Origin: Pseudisothecium myosuroides
Taxonomy: Eukaryota > Streptophyta > Bryopsida > Hypnales > Lembophyllaceae
Assembly (NCBI GenBank): GCA_951799445.1
Contig: OX637297.1
Location: forward strand, 8,866,001-8,930,000
Direction of reading: 5' to 3'
DNA: 64,000 bases
Positions within the stretch are counted from its first letter, which is position 1; the number at the start of each line of letters is the position of its first letter. The position numbers and the translations under genes are program-made. Under the pieces are notes generated by a model, which made no database searches, was not told the DNA's origin, and was given only the letters and a program-made list of their open reading frames with translations. Below, piece after piece: positions 1 through 11,639 of the stretch.

Positions 1-852
1 GAATAGGCACAGGATTAGACACTCTTTCCAGTTCCGCATCCGTCTAGTCCGATTGATGTTGTCTTTTCTCAAATAGAGAAAGGTACAAGTATAGGACACT
101 CCTCCTCGTTTGGGTGAATGTGCCAGATATGTGTGGTATGAGAAAAAGAATATTTAAGAGAATAATGGAATGAGGAGACATTATCCGGTTCTGCCAGACG
201 TGGGTTGTTTTCTGCATCCCGTTTCGGTTATTTTCTAAGAAACTATAAACTAAATTCTTTGGGAACGATACACGAGTCACTTGAATGGTATTTTAATCAT
301 TTTGAACACTTTCAAGAGTAATTGTGCTTCCTTGTGCCAACACCCACTACAAGAGAGTCTAATATGGCTGCAGCATCCCTAGCATTTGGAATCTGCATAT
401 GCACCCTACCATATGCACCAGTTCAGAATTAGGAGGGTTAAGAGATGTGCTAGACTGCTAGGGGATGAGTCCAAAACATCCACCGTTGGCTTTGTTATCT
501 CTTCATCTTGAAGGTTTGGCATTGACCAATCTCGCGCTCACCTGATGGTGAATCCCTTTTCTCATCTTTTTAGCCAACTTCTTAGCCAACTTTTCTCTCC
601 TAGATTGCTTTACCAATGTAAGATTGTGACAACATTGTTTGGTGGTGGGATTCTTTAACTTTTTGGTCTGCTTCCGTGACTCTAGAGCCTTTTTGTGACG
701 ATTTACAGAAGCCACTAAGTTAGAAATGATGTTGTAAAAACAAGAAAGATATAGTCTAGCTAAATTGTGAGATCTCACGGTGTCAATAAAAGTTAACCAA
801 CCTTTTTCACGACGGAGGGAGTCATTGGTTCTTTGTTGTGCAAGGAGTACTA
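1..852. other. Gene-poor left edge with one possible basic exon
   Basis: No recognisable gene. On the minus strand 778-503 is open for about 91 codons and encodes a strongly basic, Lys/Arg-rich peptide. It lies downstream of, and in the same orientation as, the decayed gene at 2956-853. It could be an exon of another decayed transposon gene, but no domain, start context or convincing splice pair supports that, so I do not call it a gene. Confidence 0.2.
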
Positions 853-2956
853 CTAATCCACATCATCTTCAGTCTCCTCAGAAGTTGCGCTAAGGTTCTC
901 AATGTTATTGTCAAGAGGTTCTTGGTCCACGTTGTCATCGGATTGGGGTGCTGGATGATACGAGTCCCAAATCAATCTGGCTGCCAAGAGAACTGACTCA
1001 CTGGCATTCAATGAATCCACCACTCCAGTACCTTTGCTCCAGCCCACTGATGAAATGAGAAATAAGCACAAGTGAGAATAGCTCATAAAGATTGCAATCT
1101 AAATTCTTGGAATTCAAGAAAAGAACAATGATAAAAGAACTTACCTCTCCCAAGAACGTGAACTCCGGACCGCCATTAACATTCACGACCACCATGTTAT
1201 CAATCATATAATCACTGAATATTACTAGAGTAGTGGACCGAGATCATTAGCCAAGGCATTGGACGTCACCTATAGAAAGCATTGTCATTGTCCAAGTCTT
1301 TGGCCCTGTAGACTGCTTCCATGGGTGCGGTTTGGCCGGTGAAAAAACTGGTGAAGCAGCTCTATGCATCCTGGCCCATGTTGTACCCAAATAAGAAGAC
1401 GAGGAACACATTGTATGCATTTCCAGTAGCAGAGGCCGGGAAGCCGTCGCCAGGTTCCAAAATATAGGTAATGACGTACCAATCCCAGACCCGAGCCTTA
1501 CTGTCCTCCACTCGCTTTTGCAAATGACAGAGAATGTCATCGAATCCTTGAGCTTTGATGATGAGAATTGCTAGAGATTGGGCCCTCAGGATACTCCTAA
1601 TTGTGTCCTTGTATTTGATAGCATCGAATAGTCTCTTCAACTTATAATTCTCCAACAACTTTGCCCGAGGCCCAACAGTCGTGACCTCGAATAGAAACCA
1701 AAAATAAATATGCAATTTGTCCTTGCCCCGCCATGTTTTGACGGTAGGGTCTACAAGGATAGTGCTGATATTCTAGCTCCTCTCGTCCATAACCACGTAG
1801 AAGTAATTGTCTACAAATTGATTTTCAATGACCACCTCCACAACTACTTCAGCATGGGCATTGAAGAAAGACGTCCACATCACCTTCACCAAAGGTGGGT
1901 ACTCGTCTGGGTCGGTCGACTTATTTAGATTTCTTGTTCGCAGCGTTAACCGGTCCCTTCCAAGTTCTGAGGCCATAATTTTGTCCACCCATAATTCAAA
2001 TTGGGATGGTGTGATCTTCATCTCCTCCACAAATGCATCCTACTCTACTGATGTGTAAGGGACGTACTCTTTGGCCTTGCAAGACAACGGATGTTGGCAA
2101 TAGTGGTACATGAGCTTGTTCTACATGCCCCTCACCAGTCTCAATCTAACACCTATGGCGACGAGACTTTTCATGTTCAGTCTTGTCTTCGTCTTCAAAT
2201 TCTTTACGCACACCTTCTTCTTATCCACAAGGTCCGCCAGATAGTTAATATCCGCCGTCCAAAGTCCATACAATGGCTTGAAATCATTTTATGAGGTTTT
2301 TTATTTTTATTTTGAATCAAATGGTGTACCGTCGGATAGGATATAATCAAGGAATTTTTCTCGATCTTAACCCATTTGTCCACATTGAAATCATTTTCCA
2401 TGAAGACAAGCAAAATTCTCAAGTCGGGAGAGTCATTGCCCTTCACACTAGTGAAGATAGTTGACATCAGTAGAACATACACTTGTTCATAAACACAAAA
2501 TCTATTAGTTGCCATTGGTAGAGAGGGACAAAATTTTCTACTGCCTCATTTGAGCATCTTAAGATCTCATGGTCCAAATTTTGGTCTATGTGCTCTTAGA
2601 ATGACCATGAGACCTCACAGTCTTTGTTGCGGCCAATAGAAATTGAAGTAAAAGCACTAAGAGAAACAAATGAAATAAATATTTACAAGATACTCTTTTG
2701 AGTGTGCTCTTTCTATAAGGGATGGCTGTGGGCTACCCATATCCCTCCATTTTAGCCAAGCGTGCACAAGTTGCGTTAGGAAGGTCTGTTCCTTTTGATC
2801 ACCAACAATGTTTTGGTTCAGTGCCTTGGAGAAGTCCATAATATCTAGGGATTTGTCTTTGGATGACCACATCAGAATAATATTAAAGGTGGAGGCCAAG
2901 TTCTTGTCATAGTCTGGAATCTTGTCGCTCTTTACAAGTTTCTTGTGTGCCGCCAT
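853..2956 (-). pseudogene. Decayed multi-exon transposon-like gene, function unrecognised
   Basis: Reads leftward from an ATG at 2956 in a good context (GCCGCCATGG). The first exon (2956-2687, 90 codons) ends at a GT donor (GTAAAT). Later coding blocks are at about 2515-2204, 2058-1250, 1207-1142 (ending GAG|GTAAGT) and 1050-853, where it stops. The coding frame is interrupted by TAG near 2031, 1773 and 1362, each between stretches that read naturally on both sides, and by at least one frameshift near 2470. The C-terminal blocks contain NGGPEFTFLGE followed by a GWSKGTGVVD stretch. This loosely recalls the glycine-rich loop and acidic strand of a SAM-binding fold, but that is only an impression. 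It lies downstream of the FCP1-like and ParB-like genes on the same strand and may belong to the same transposon. No confident family assignment. Confidence 0.4.
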
Positions 2957-3359
2957 GGTGTGTTGACCGCTAATTATCTAGTAGTGCATTGTGGCTGTAA
3001 GGAGTTCTCTTTTGAACATCATATCAATTCAAATGGGAGTTTTCCAGGGAAATGGGAGTACAGGGAACACCACAAATCATAAGTTCAAGAGAATTTGATC
3101 TCCATATATACAGAGCTTGCAATGCGCTGACAGAGAAAGCATGCATATAGTAGCAAAATTTGTATATACCAAAGAGTACTTACAAAATACACTGCAATTT
3201 CATGAAAGTAATCATTGAATGTATATATCACTGAATGTACAATCACACTGACATGTGACTTTGTTAAAGCAACTAAGCTCCTATACTGTTGCATTACTAG
3301 TAGTTAACTGTTTCCGCTAGACACGTGTGCACCCTTCCAAAGAAAATGATACGTTGTTG

Positions 3360-3700
3360 AAAATAAATGTTTGTAAAAAAGATACCTCAGTATTTGAAGG
3401 ATGAAATTCATTGCAAGCTATACGTAGCAACTAATTCCACAGAGGATATGAAGTCAAGATCGGAACTTAGAAAACTATAGAAGCAAGTTATATCACTCTC
3501 CTTGACAAGTACTCTTACACACCGGAGTGTATAAACTATAGTCTATAAGAGTATTTGTGAAGAAGAATGATATAGTTTGATTCTAGAATTTTCTAAGTTC
3601 CAGTCTTGAGTTCATATTCGCTGTGGAAATAGTTGCTACCTACACTTTGCAGTTCATGTAATCCTTCAAACACTGTGGTACTTTCCTTACAAATTCTCAC
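3360..3700. repeat. Long imperfect inverted repeat (foldback element, ~340 bp)
   Basis: The left arm from about 3360 is matched in reverse complement by the right arm ending near 3700. For example, GAACTTAGAAAA at about 3462 pairs with TTTTCTAAGTTC at about 3591, and TTTGAAGGAT at 3393 pairs with ATCCTTCAAA at 3661. The centre is near 3537. The arms are diverged by point differences, so this is an old hairpin-type MITE or foldback. It sits between the unrecognised gene and the FCP1-like gene. No target duplication is clear. Confidence 0.6.
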
Positions 3701-3798
3701 TTATATCACTGTGGCACCTTCTCTACTCTATAATATTCTTCAACCCTATCCACATTTACATTCCTTGTAAGAGAGCTATCCTATCTTACATACAATTC

Positions 3799-6060
3799 CT
3801 ATGACTCGGACATTTCCATCTTTTTCATGGCTTCAAATATCTCAGGTCCTCGACTGTATCCAGTAAATTTGGCTGATCTTTGACTCGATGCCTTTCGTCT
3901 TTGTTTCCTCAAGGACCTCAACTCCCAAGCATCCCATGGACGACGGCTTGGATGCTCCAATACAGGATTAACTTCACGGGGCTTTTGTTCACACCATCGT
4001 ACCCCTATTGAATTGCATTCAGGCAAATTACATTGAAGAACATTACGTAATACAGTTTGTTCTTGACCATTGAACCTAGGAGATGTTGAATCTCGAGAAT
4101 CCGTGACGCGATAGCCAATAGACTCATGGCCTACGTGGTCACCCTGAAAAAACAAATGAAATCAAACCTTACACAAACATCTTAAAACATAAAACGCACA
4201 GTAACAAATATTGAGTGGATTATCAATTACAAGGAATCCTTCCCATTACCTGAATGGCAGGCCTTATAGCCATTTCATCGTCATAGAGCTTCCTTTGTTT
4301 CACTAAATTCCCACTTGAATAATCCCGTGGAGAGTTTGATAGTGGACAACATTTGAGTGAAGAAGGCGAGCTCACAGGGTGAGCTTGCTTTCTTCCCTTT
4401 GGTAGACTATCGACAACCCCATCGTCGACAGGCATCATCAAGAAATCCATTGTTGATTGCGTAATTAGCTTTGAATACAAGACATGCTTCAATCCACGAT
4501 AGGATACAATCAACTGTCCACGGCAAGAAATGAAGACACTAGAAGTAGTAGAGAATACAGACCTAGCCACACACAAAAAATCATAAGGACAAAAGAAAAA
4601 AAATATTTATATGAATACAATACAATAACAAATCCCAAAACAACAAATAGGTTACATCATATGGACTATTATATGGTGATTCCCAAGAATTCAAGTCATC
4701 GTGATTCCGATATGTGATAGTATAAGCGACAAAATTCATCGACTTTGACCTCTCTATGTTGAGGTCTCCTAGATTCCTCAAACGCCGACGAGTAATTAGG
4801 ATTCCTGACACTACACTGAAGGAAAAAACTATTGGAGTACTCCACTGCCTCTGTGAGTTCTTTGAACCCGGTTTGATCCTCTTTGTAAAAAAGGTGCAAA
4901 CGCCCAAATATATTGTCTCTCCGGAAGGGATACAATTCAATAGGCCTAGCTGCATGCAAGCGTTGAATATAAGGAAGCAAGTGGTCAACGAGAATTCCAT
5001 CCAGCGCTCTGTACCCCCGTAAGACCACGACTCAAAGAGAATCACATTCTTTGGGTGATTCGTCACGTGCTTCGCAGGACTGTCGTCCACTATAAGTGTA
5101 TTTTCACTCGTGAACACGGAATCACTCATCTGGAACAACCTCTCCAACGGTTTTAGGAACAAGTCCTCACTTGTTTCCTTCACCTTGTAGGTACCTGGCC
5201 TTCCATTTTTAGCTTGCACTTCAAGATGTCGCATTGCTCTTGTCCAAAGACATGCAAGGGGGGGGTCTAAACCTTTAAACAAGTACCCACATACATCCCT
5301 AACTGTGGACCTCTTCATGGAGCTCCAGACGGAGAGGTTAACGATCTTGGATAACTCTCGTAGAACAGCTAGACAGTGAGGTCAAATTATGACCTTCTTG
5401 ACCCCAACAATGAACGTGTCTAAACTTGGATAAATTTCCTCGGGTTCGGTGTATCTGCTCTCCCTCATATTATACTTCTTATCTTCACACACGCAGAGTA
5501 CCCCATTCAGATCCAAGACAACATTGAGCCATTTTGTTGCCTCCCCAGACGTGAATGGAGGGAGGACTTGGTCCTCCACCTCACCACCTAGAACGATGGC
5601 CTCACTCCTATCCTATCCACAAATTACAACAAAATGTGCGGACAGTTAAACCGATGCATTGTCCAGCACATTCTACATACGAAAATAAAAATAAAAGTGT
5701 ACCGGTAATCCCAAAAGGAACAAAATATGTCAAGGCAAAAGACACCATTACAGAAACCAGGGAAAAAATCCATAGAAAAAAACTTACGGGATTCACCTCC
5801 TCAGTCCTATGGGAAGGACTGATTGCATTGACCAATGATTCGGAGGCAAGGATGTGCAACTCAAGAAGTGCTTCGTCTGGAATACCATCTGTACCTTCTT
5901 CGGGGGACACTAATGGATCTGTTTGAAGCGTGTCTAAAAGGGATTCACCATGATTGTGGATACAATGACTCGATGCAGACATGCTCAAGACATAATGGAG
6001 GAGCATCAATCACACTAGAGTTTGACAAAATTGGAACACATTTTGTCCCAATTCCATGAT
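3799..6060 (-). pseudogene. FCP1/NIF-type HAD phosphatase-like pseudogene
   Basis: Exon A begins just after a 3' splice site (TTTGCAG|ATCATGG, 6060) and ends at 5788 (AATCCC|GTAAGT). Exon B begins at 5612 (GGATAG|GATAGG) in phase. Exon B carries the HAD phosphatase signatures in order: VVLDLNGVL (nucleophile Asp, with Asn where classical FCP1 has the second Asp), NLSVWSS, a Lys in DLFLKPLERL, and LIVDDSP. Later blocks are at about 4546-4250 (ending ATTCAG|GTAATG) and 4143-3799 (345 nt, in phase). The FCP1 class dephosphorylates serine/threonine, often on the RNA polymerase II tail. Lesions: TGA at 6010-6012 (only if the first ATG is used), TGA at 5382-5384 where Arg is expected, and a one-base loss in the C run at 5014-5018 that shifts the frame just after LIVDDSP. 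Non-functional as it stands. It follows the ParB-like gene on the same strand. Confidence 0.7.
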
Positions 6061-6216
6061 CTGCAAATTCAAGGTGGGAAAAAAAAATTGTAAGACAGTA
6101 GTATATTAGAAAAACCCTCCAACTGAGGAATATATACAAATATACATAACTAGAGTTCTACTCGAACTACCCTTGTCTAAGTACACGACAAACTACAGCA
6201 AGTGAATGGAAGGAGT

Positions 6217-6240
6217 TTTCAACTTGAATCGAGTTGAAAT
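6217..6240. repeat. TTTAACTCG-type palindrome, single copy
   Basis: TTTTCAACTTGAATCGAGTT is an imperfect copy of the ~21-bp palindrome TTTAACTCG-nnn-CGAGTTAAA. It lies in the non-coding gap between the ParB/methylase-like gene and the FCP1-like gene. Confidence 0.6.
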
Positions 6241-7304
6241 AGAGGCAGAGAGTCACTGGGATCAACCTGGAGGATTACCAATCACAAGGTCTTGTGACTT
6301 CTCGGCCTCTACTCCTTCCGAGTCACAAGCGTCATCGATCTCCTTCTGTGTGTCAAGAGGAACAGGTTGTGCTGGCGCCATGTCCACCACCACTGTCGAA
6401 AGCGGATCCACCTGCATGTGCTTGCCTAAGCCTTCTTCTTGGACAAGCACCAACTCTGCCTTATTAGAGGCAGAAGCTGGAGACTGCTAAACCACAACCC
6501 GATCCGGCACCGTCTGCCTACCAGAAATTGTCCCAGATCCTATTTCTTCCTGCCTCTTGTTGTCAGCTGACCCATGAGCGTGATCGGCTATCTGCAAGGG
6601 CGCAGAATCTAATGGAGGCTCAATCTCCAGCATAGGTTTTACCAATAGCATTGTTGTGGCCACCACAGCGTAAAGTGTCTTCAGGAACTCACTCATCATT
6701 TCCTTCGTGTCCAGCCGAGCCCTCTTGTTCTACTCCCTCTGCTCCTCCCTCATCTTGGCATTCTCCTCCATTTGCTGGTGCACGAGGTCAATCACCCATT
6801 GATTAGGCTTCTCAGGTGAATCCCTCCTTGCGGCTGGCGCCTTTCTCTTTTGTGTGGCCCGACGGTTGGATACCGGTGTTTGCCCACGTTGCACTGAGGA
6901 CCCGGATGAACCACGCATGTCGCTAGTCTCCAAAATGGCAGCCAAGCCTTGACCAGTTGTGGGTGTCTCCACAATTGCATCCACTGCATCCTCCCCCTCC
7001 TTCCCTTGCTCTTGTGACTGTGAGGACACATTCACAGTGGTGTCTACGAGAGAGGCCTCCTCGACATCTTCCTCCTCAACGTCAGCGGGCTCTTTCCCTT
7101 TCCTAGAGGACGAAGACGCTCCGCCCTGTCTAGGCTCGAAATCATCTTCGTCTAGAAAGTAGTGGGAGTCAAGGAAGTCGTCTTTGTCCATGTTCTCAGA
7201 TCTGACGTAGAGGTTCAGGAAATCGTCTTTGTTATAACTGTCGTCGATCACGTAGTGATCGATGGAGTTCATCTGCAATACCAGAGCAAGAAATGTTAGT
7301 GAAG

Positions 7305-7373
7305 ATCAACTCGAAGCGAGTTAAAATCAAACAGTACACTCAGGTCAAGTTCATCTCGGGTCAAGTTAAAATC
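7305..7373. repeat. Two TTTAACTCG-type palindromes inside an intron
   Basis: Copies at about 7305-7327 (CAACTCGAAGCGAGTTAAAA) and 7348-7373 (ATCTCGGGTCAAGTTAAAA). Both fall in the 124-bp intron 7396-7273 of the ParB/methylase-like gene, which they largely fill. Confidence 0.75.
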
Positions 7374-8787
7374 AAGAGAGACAGACTAGAACATACCCAG
7401 GCGGCACACGTTATCTTCCCTCTTGTGAAAATTGACAGAACTTCCTCTTGGGGTGAAACAAACAGGTCAAACACCTTCAAGTAGAACTCCATCCGAAGCT
7501 CCATGTTGTACAACCTGTAGTCAATCTCATAACCCTACTTGTGAATGTTGTGCCTGGACTTCTGGGCAACAATAAAACGCCTTGGAATTCTTGTGGTCTT
7601 TGGCGTCGTCCCATTCTTCACCAAGAAGAGCAATTGGATAGGATCTTTGGCCCCTTTGCTTCTCTTGGGGACGTCTCCAACATGCTCAAACGGTCCAGGA
7701 ATGTAGTCAGCATAATGCACCGAATAGGACGTCCCAAACAAGGAGACCCTAATGTAGTTGCACAGGTCCACCTCCACCTCCTTCTCCCCACAAATCCAGA
7801 GCCAAACCTGATGGTCGATAACCGCAAGGTCCACATATGTCTCCAAGAGTGAAAGAAACGACTCATAATATGCGTCGGCTTCGGACTTCAAATCCTTGTT
7901 ATCAATCCCCGGGATGTTTCTGAAGTCCATGACAGCCAACTTCAAAGTCGATTTCTTCGATTTGCTCCATACATAGGTGTCCCACTCTCCAAGGACATCA
8001 TCCTTCATTTTGTAGGGCCTGAAGAATGTCCTTGCCTCTGGCTTCACAAACCGGCCCTTGCTCTCCAGAAAGACATTGAAGAACTCTTTTGCTATCCCAG
8101 ATAGCTCGCCCAAGCTCTTGAACTTGTTTGAGGGCATTTTGGACAGCAAGAAAAAGTGATCCCCAGGTGTAGTGACAAGCGTGTTCTTTGTTGCCTTGGT
8201 GACATTGTAATCTCTTTTAAACTTCTTCCACTCCTTTTTCCTATAATTGCCTTCTTTGTCATAGAGTTGCAGAGCCGGCTTCAAGTGATGGAGTTGCCTT
8301 TTCACAGCCGTCTTCCGCTTGCACCTCTTAAGCCACTCTTTCGTGTTATAAGTTTTGGGGATCACCTTCTTGGTGGACTTCATGGTGACTTTTAGGTATG
8401 GCAACGTCCTATCTTTGGTCTTGTTCAACAAATGCAGTGCCAGTTGCTTCAGGTCGACCTTTGAGCAGTTCCCCATCCACTTGAAAAACTCTCAGGTTAT
8501 CCCTCCGTCCTTCTCTGCATCCCAGCCCTTGGTATGCTTGAAATTCGTCATGAAGTCGGGACTAATGAACTTGCCTTGGGCATGCATGGAGATGACCTGA
8601 CTCCACAGGTCGTAGACATCCGGGGCCACCGTAATAATCTTTATTTCATTGTGGACGTCCATTTCTTTCTTCTAGTTCACATCCTTCTAGTTTCTCTTCG
8701 CGTCGATCATCAAGAACCGGAGCTTGACAGCTTATTTGAAGTCCTGGTGACATGTATTGAGAACAAGTTAGCAAAGGAGTGTAAGGT

Positions 8788-8911
8788 GTTTTAACTTGCA
8801 TCGAGCTAAATCCTGCATGAACTTGAAGCTTAAACTGGAAATACAAAGGTTCACCACCAGCCCACATGCATAGAAATTTGGAAGAACTATTCAACTCGAG
8901 CCGAGTTAAAA
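8788..8911. repeat. Two TTTAACTCG-type palindromes inside an intron
   Basis: Copies at 8788-8812 (TTTAACTTGCATCGAGCTAAA) and 8890-8911 (CAACTCGAGCCGAGTTAAAA). Both are in the 174-bp intron 8917-8744 of the ParB/methylase-like gene. On the coding strand one copy starts about 7 nt after the GT donor and the other lies about 45 nt before the acceptor. Confidence 0.75.
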
Positions 8912-10390
8912 TTTTACTGCGAATTGAATTGCGTTGTTCACGTCGTTGGATGTTTGTTTTATGGGCCTAACAGAATTTCCCAGCTCAGTTGCCTCCCTTG
9001 GTGGCGTTGGGCTCTCCATCTGTGTCCACACATATCGTGCCCCAATAATATTTGTTGCCCACGTTGGCATGAAGTTCTAGAAATGGTTCACCCGGTTATA
9101 ATATGCTGAAATTTTCCGGATGATCCTAAGGTCTTTGTTCCAAACCACAAAGCACTCCCAGACCTTGAACTTATCTGCCTTCTCTTTCTTGATTTGGTCC
9201 ATTTTCTGCATCCTTTTGGATGCCTCCACGCAATGCTGGCCATTGACCATCCAGAACTTGCAGTCCTTGATATCGTCAAACTTCTCTGGTTTCTTCGTCT
9301 GGTCTTGAGGCATGACGCAAAGGGTCATCTTCTTGTCTGGGTCTGGCATGTTCAGAAGAAAATTGAGTGACTTCTTGACGCCACCCTCCTCCAGCTCGCG
9401 GATGTTCAATGTTTGAGGAGGCGTCTCCAGCTGCTCCAATGGGATTTTTAAGTGGAGCCCAATCCCCTCGACATATGAATCCGTACACTCCTTCCAGTAG
9501 TCATTATAGGACTTGCAAGACTCCACATATTTGATTTCCTTCACATGGCCGCCGATGTCCTCTGGTATGTTGAGAATTTCGGAGGCCATGCTGGTTTTGT
9601 CTAAATTTGATTTCTCGCTCTCTGTAGCTCCTTTCTTCTTCCGGCCTTTTGCAACGAGTAGAGGGGTCTCGGCAAGGTTACCTCGAGAGAAACGCTCTGT
9701 GGTTTTCTTCTTTGTGTGGCTCCGACCTATCTCTGGCGTCGTCAAGACAAGTGACGTCTGGCTCCCGCCTTGGCTGCTGTAATTGCGTGTGAGGGATATT
9801 GGAGCCAGCCTCTTCAGTCTTTCGTCCATGCTGACCTTCATGTAGTCGAACGACTTAATCAGTGCGTTGAGCTTGGACACCAAAGACTTCCATATAAGCT
9901 TCCCCCCGTCTTTAGCGACCCACTTCTTGTCAGCTATATTCCTTTCCAGGTCCTTCTGCAGATCCTAGAAGCTTGAATTAGTAAGGCTGGTGTAGTACGT
10001 TGAGACGGAGTATATAGTCTTCCGTGTGTGTACAACGTACGAGAAGAGATATTCTTCTTGCTGATCGGGGTCAGTTGTTTTGCAACATACAAAAACAATC
10101 CCATTTGGTCCCGTCGTAACCTCTCTGATTGACTCATGCAGTGACACCGACAGGTTTGCTTCTGACTGCAAGTACTTTGTCATGAAGCTAAGCTCCGTGG
10201 ACATTGGAACAAGCACGGTCATCCAAAACTCCACTTGATCGGACTCTTTCCACTCCCAGCATTCTCCCAATACGTCCAGGTCCCCAAATTCTTCTGCATT
10301 CTCTTTGGATATTTTGAAGACCTTGAAGTGTGTTTGGAGTTTCTCTTTCTGAGATTCCATCTGTACAACAATGAGAAGACAATCTATCAG

Positions 10391-11615
10391 TTTATCTCGA
10401 GTCAAGTTGACTACCATTTGTTTATGTCTTTGGATTATCTGGCTGTTCTTTAGTTTATTTATCTCAGTTTGAATTAACCAGATGCTATGATTCCGACTAC
10501 CGTCCTAAAGTCCTTCTTATTACCTTAGTTAGTTGCTTCCAAAACACATTGGGTTTCTCTATGGTCTTCAGGCAATTTTAACTCGATTCGAGATAACTAT
10601 TGTTTTTGGCGACCAGCGCTTCTGTTTTCACTTGTTTCTTTGACGGCTTCTGAAACCACTAACTGTTCGGGTGACTACTCCTAGTCATTGGTTGATTGAC
10701 ATATTTCGAATTTTGTACTCTTTATCTTGGGCCAAGTTGAATGTATCTTACATGCTTTTGTGTTTACATTTTTCCAAGTTAACTTCTCATCTCATCTGTT
10801 CACAATTGATTTAACTCTGTTCGAGTTAAATAGCCTGATTAATGCTTGTCCTACTTTGAGTTTGAGTCATCGTATATTACCGTACTCCTTGCAGCCACTC
10901 ACTGAGATTTTAGCTCGTGTCGAGTAGAAATTAGGGGGTCTATGTTGTTTTTTGGATGTCATTTTATCTCGGGTCAAGTTAAGCTAGGCTGAGTTTTATC
11001 GATTCTGGTTGGATGTCTTTGGAATAATTTTTGTCTTTACTATTTTATCTCGGGTCGAGTGAAAGGTTAGAGGTTAGAGGACACTCTTTCTGAGGATCAT
11101 TTTATCTCGGGACGAGTTCTGTGAGGGTTGCCTGTGTCGGATTTGCTTGAACATATTAGTGGTTTATTACGTCCTATCAGTTTCTACTCGGGTCGACTTA
11201 TTAGCAGTAGGTTCTCGGGTGTTCTTTGGACATTTCATCTTGGGCCAAGTTAAATTAGGCTCAGCTCTATCCGATCTGCTTGGATAATATCAGACGTTTT
11301 TTTGTCCTACTAGTTTCATCTCGGGTCGAATTAATAGATGTCAGGTTTTTACTCGTTTTTCTTAGGTTCATTTTATCTCGGGTCGAGTTAAATTAGGCTG
11401 AGTTTGTCGGATCTACTTGTTAGTTATCTGATTTTATTTTTGTTCTACTAAATTTATCTCGATTCAAGTTAAATCGTTGGGTTTCTGGATGTTGGTTTAG
11501 GGTAGGGCGGCTTCTTCGTTCTGTTTTATTGCGTTTGACAAGTTTCTGGGTAGTTTAACTCGATTTGAATTTAAACAACTGGGGAAGGGCTCCAATATTT
11601 AACTCTCGATTAAAC
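10391..11615. repeat. Array of ~16 TTTAACTCG-nnn-CGAGTTAAA palindromes
   Basis: Imperfect copies start near 10391, 10458, 10576, 10721, 10809, 10908, 10961, 11041, 11099, 11181, 11233, 11314, 11371, 11452, 11553 and 11598. Typical forms are TTTATCTCGGGTCGAGTTAA and TTTAACTCGATTCGAGATAA, with arms of 8-9 bp around a 3-bp centre. Spacing is about 50-145 bp, and the intervening sequence is not obviously repeated. The array starts about 30 bp upstream of the ATG at 10360, beyond the 3' splice site, so it occupies the 5' intron or upstream region of the ParB/methylase-like gene. Confidence 0.8.
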
Positions 11616-11639
11616 TCGAATACAGTTCAATGGTATTGG

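Larger units (their letters stand above)
6262..10360 (-). pseudogene. ParB-like plus DNA methyltransferase-like transposon gene, decayed
   Basis: Three exons can be read leftward: 10360-8918, 8743-7397 and 7272-6262. The ATG at 10360 directly follows TTGTTGTACAG. Donors are GCA|GTAAAA and TGG|GTATGT; acceptors are CACCAG|GAC and TTGCAG|ATG. All three lengths are multiples of three, giving about 1266 codons. Residues ~300-430 look like a ParB/sulfiredoxin-type fold: a proline- and leucine-rich start, LEEGGVKKSLNFLL, then FWMVNGQHCVEASKRM. Residues ~775-930 resemble the end of an N4/N6 DNA methylase: VDLAVIDHQVW where DPPY is expected, LLFLVKNGTTP, then EFYLKVFDLF and EEVLSIFTRGKITCAA, which matches the FxGxG-TTxxA block. 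The C-terminus is acidic and then basic. Interrupted by TAG at 9965, 9077, 8687, 8672, 7535, 6730 and 6487, TAA at 8732 and TGA at 8492. The ParB call is firmer than the methylase call, whose catalytic motif is altered. Confidence 0.55.

Noticed and set aside
6262..10360. Genetic code with UAG read as Gln
   Set aside because: Sister copies show CAG in place of TAG, other stop types also occur, and frameshifts accompany them. Decay by deamination is simpler. The host gene here ends in TGA, so the window alone cannot formally exclude it.
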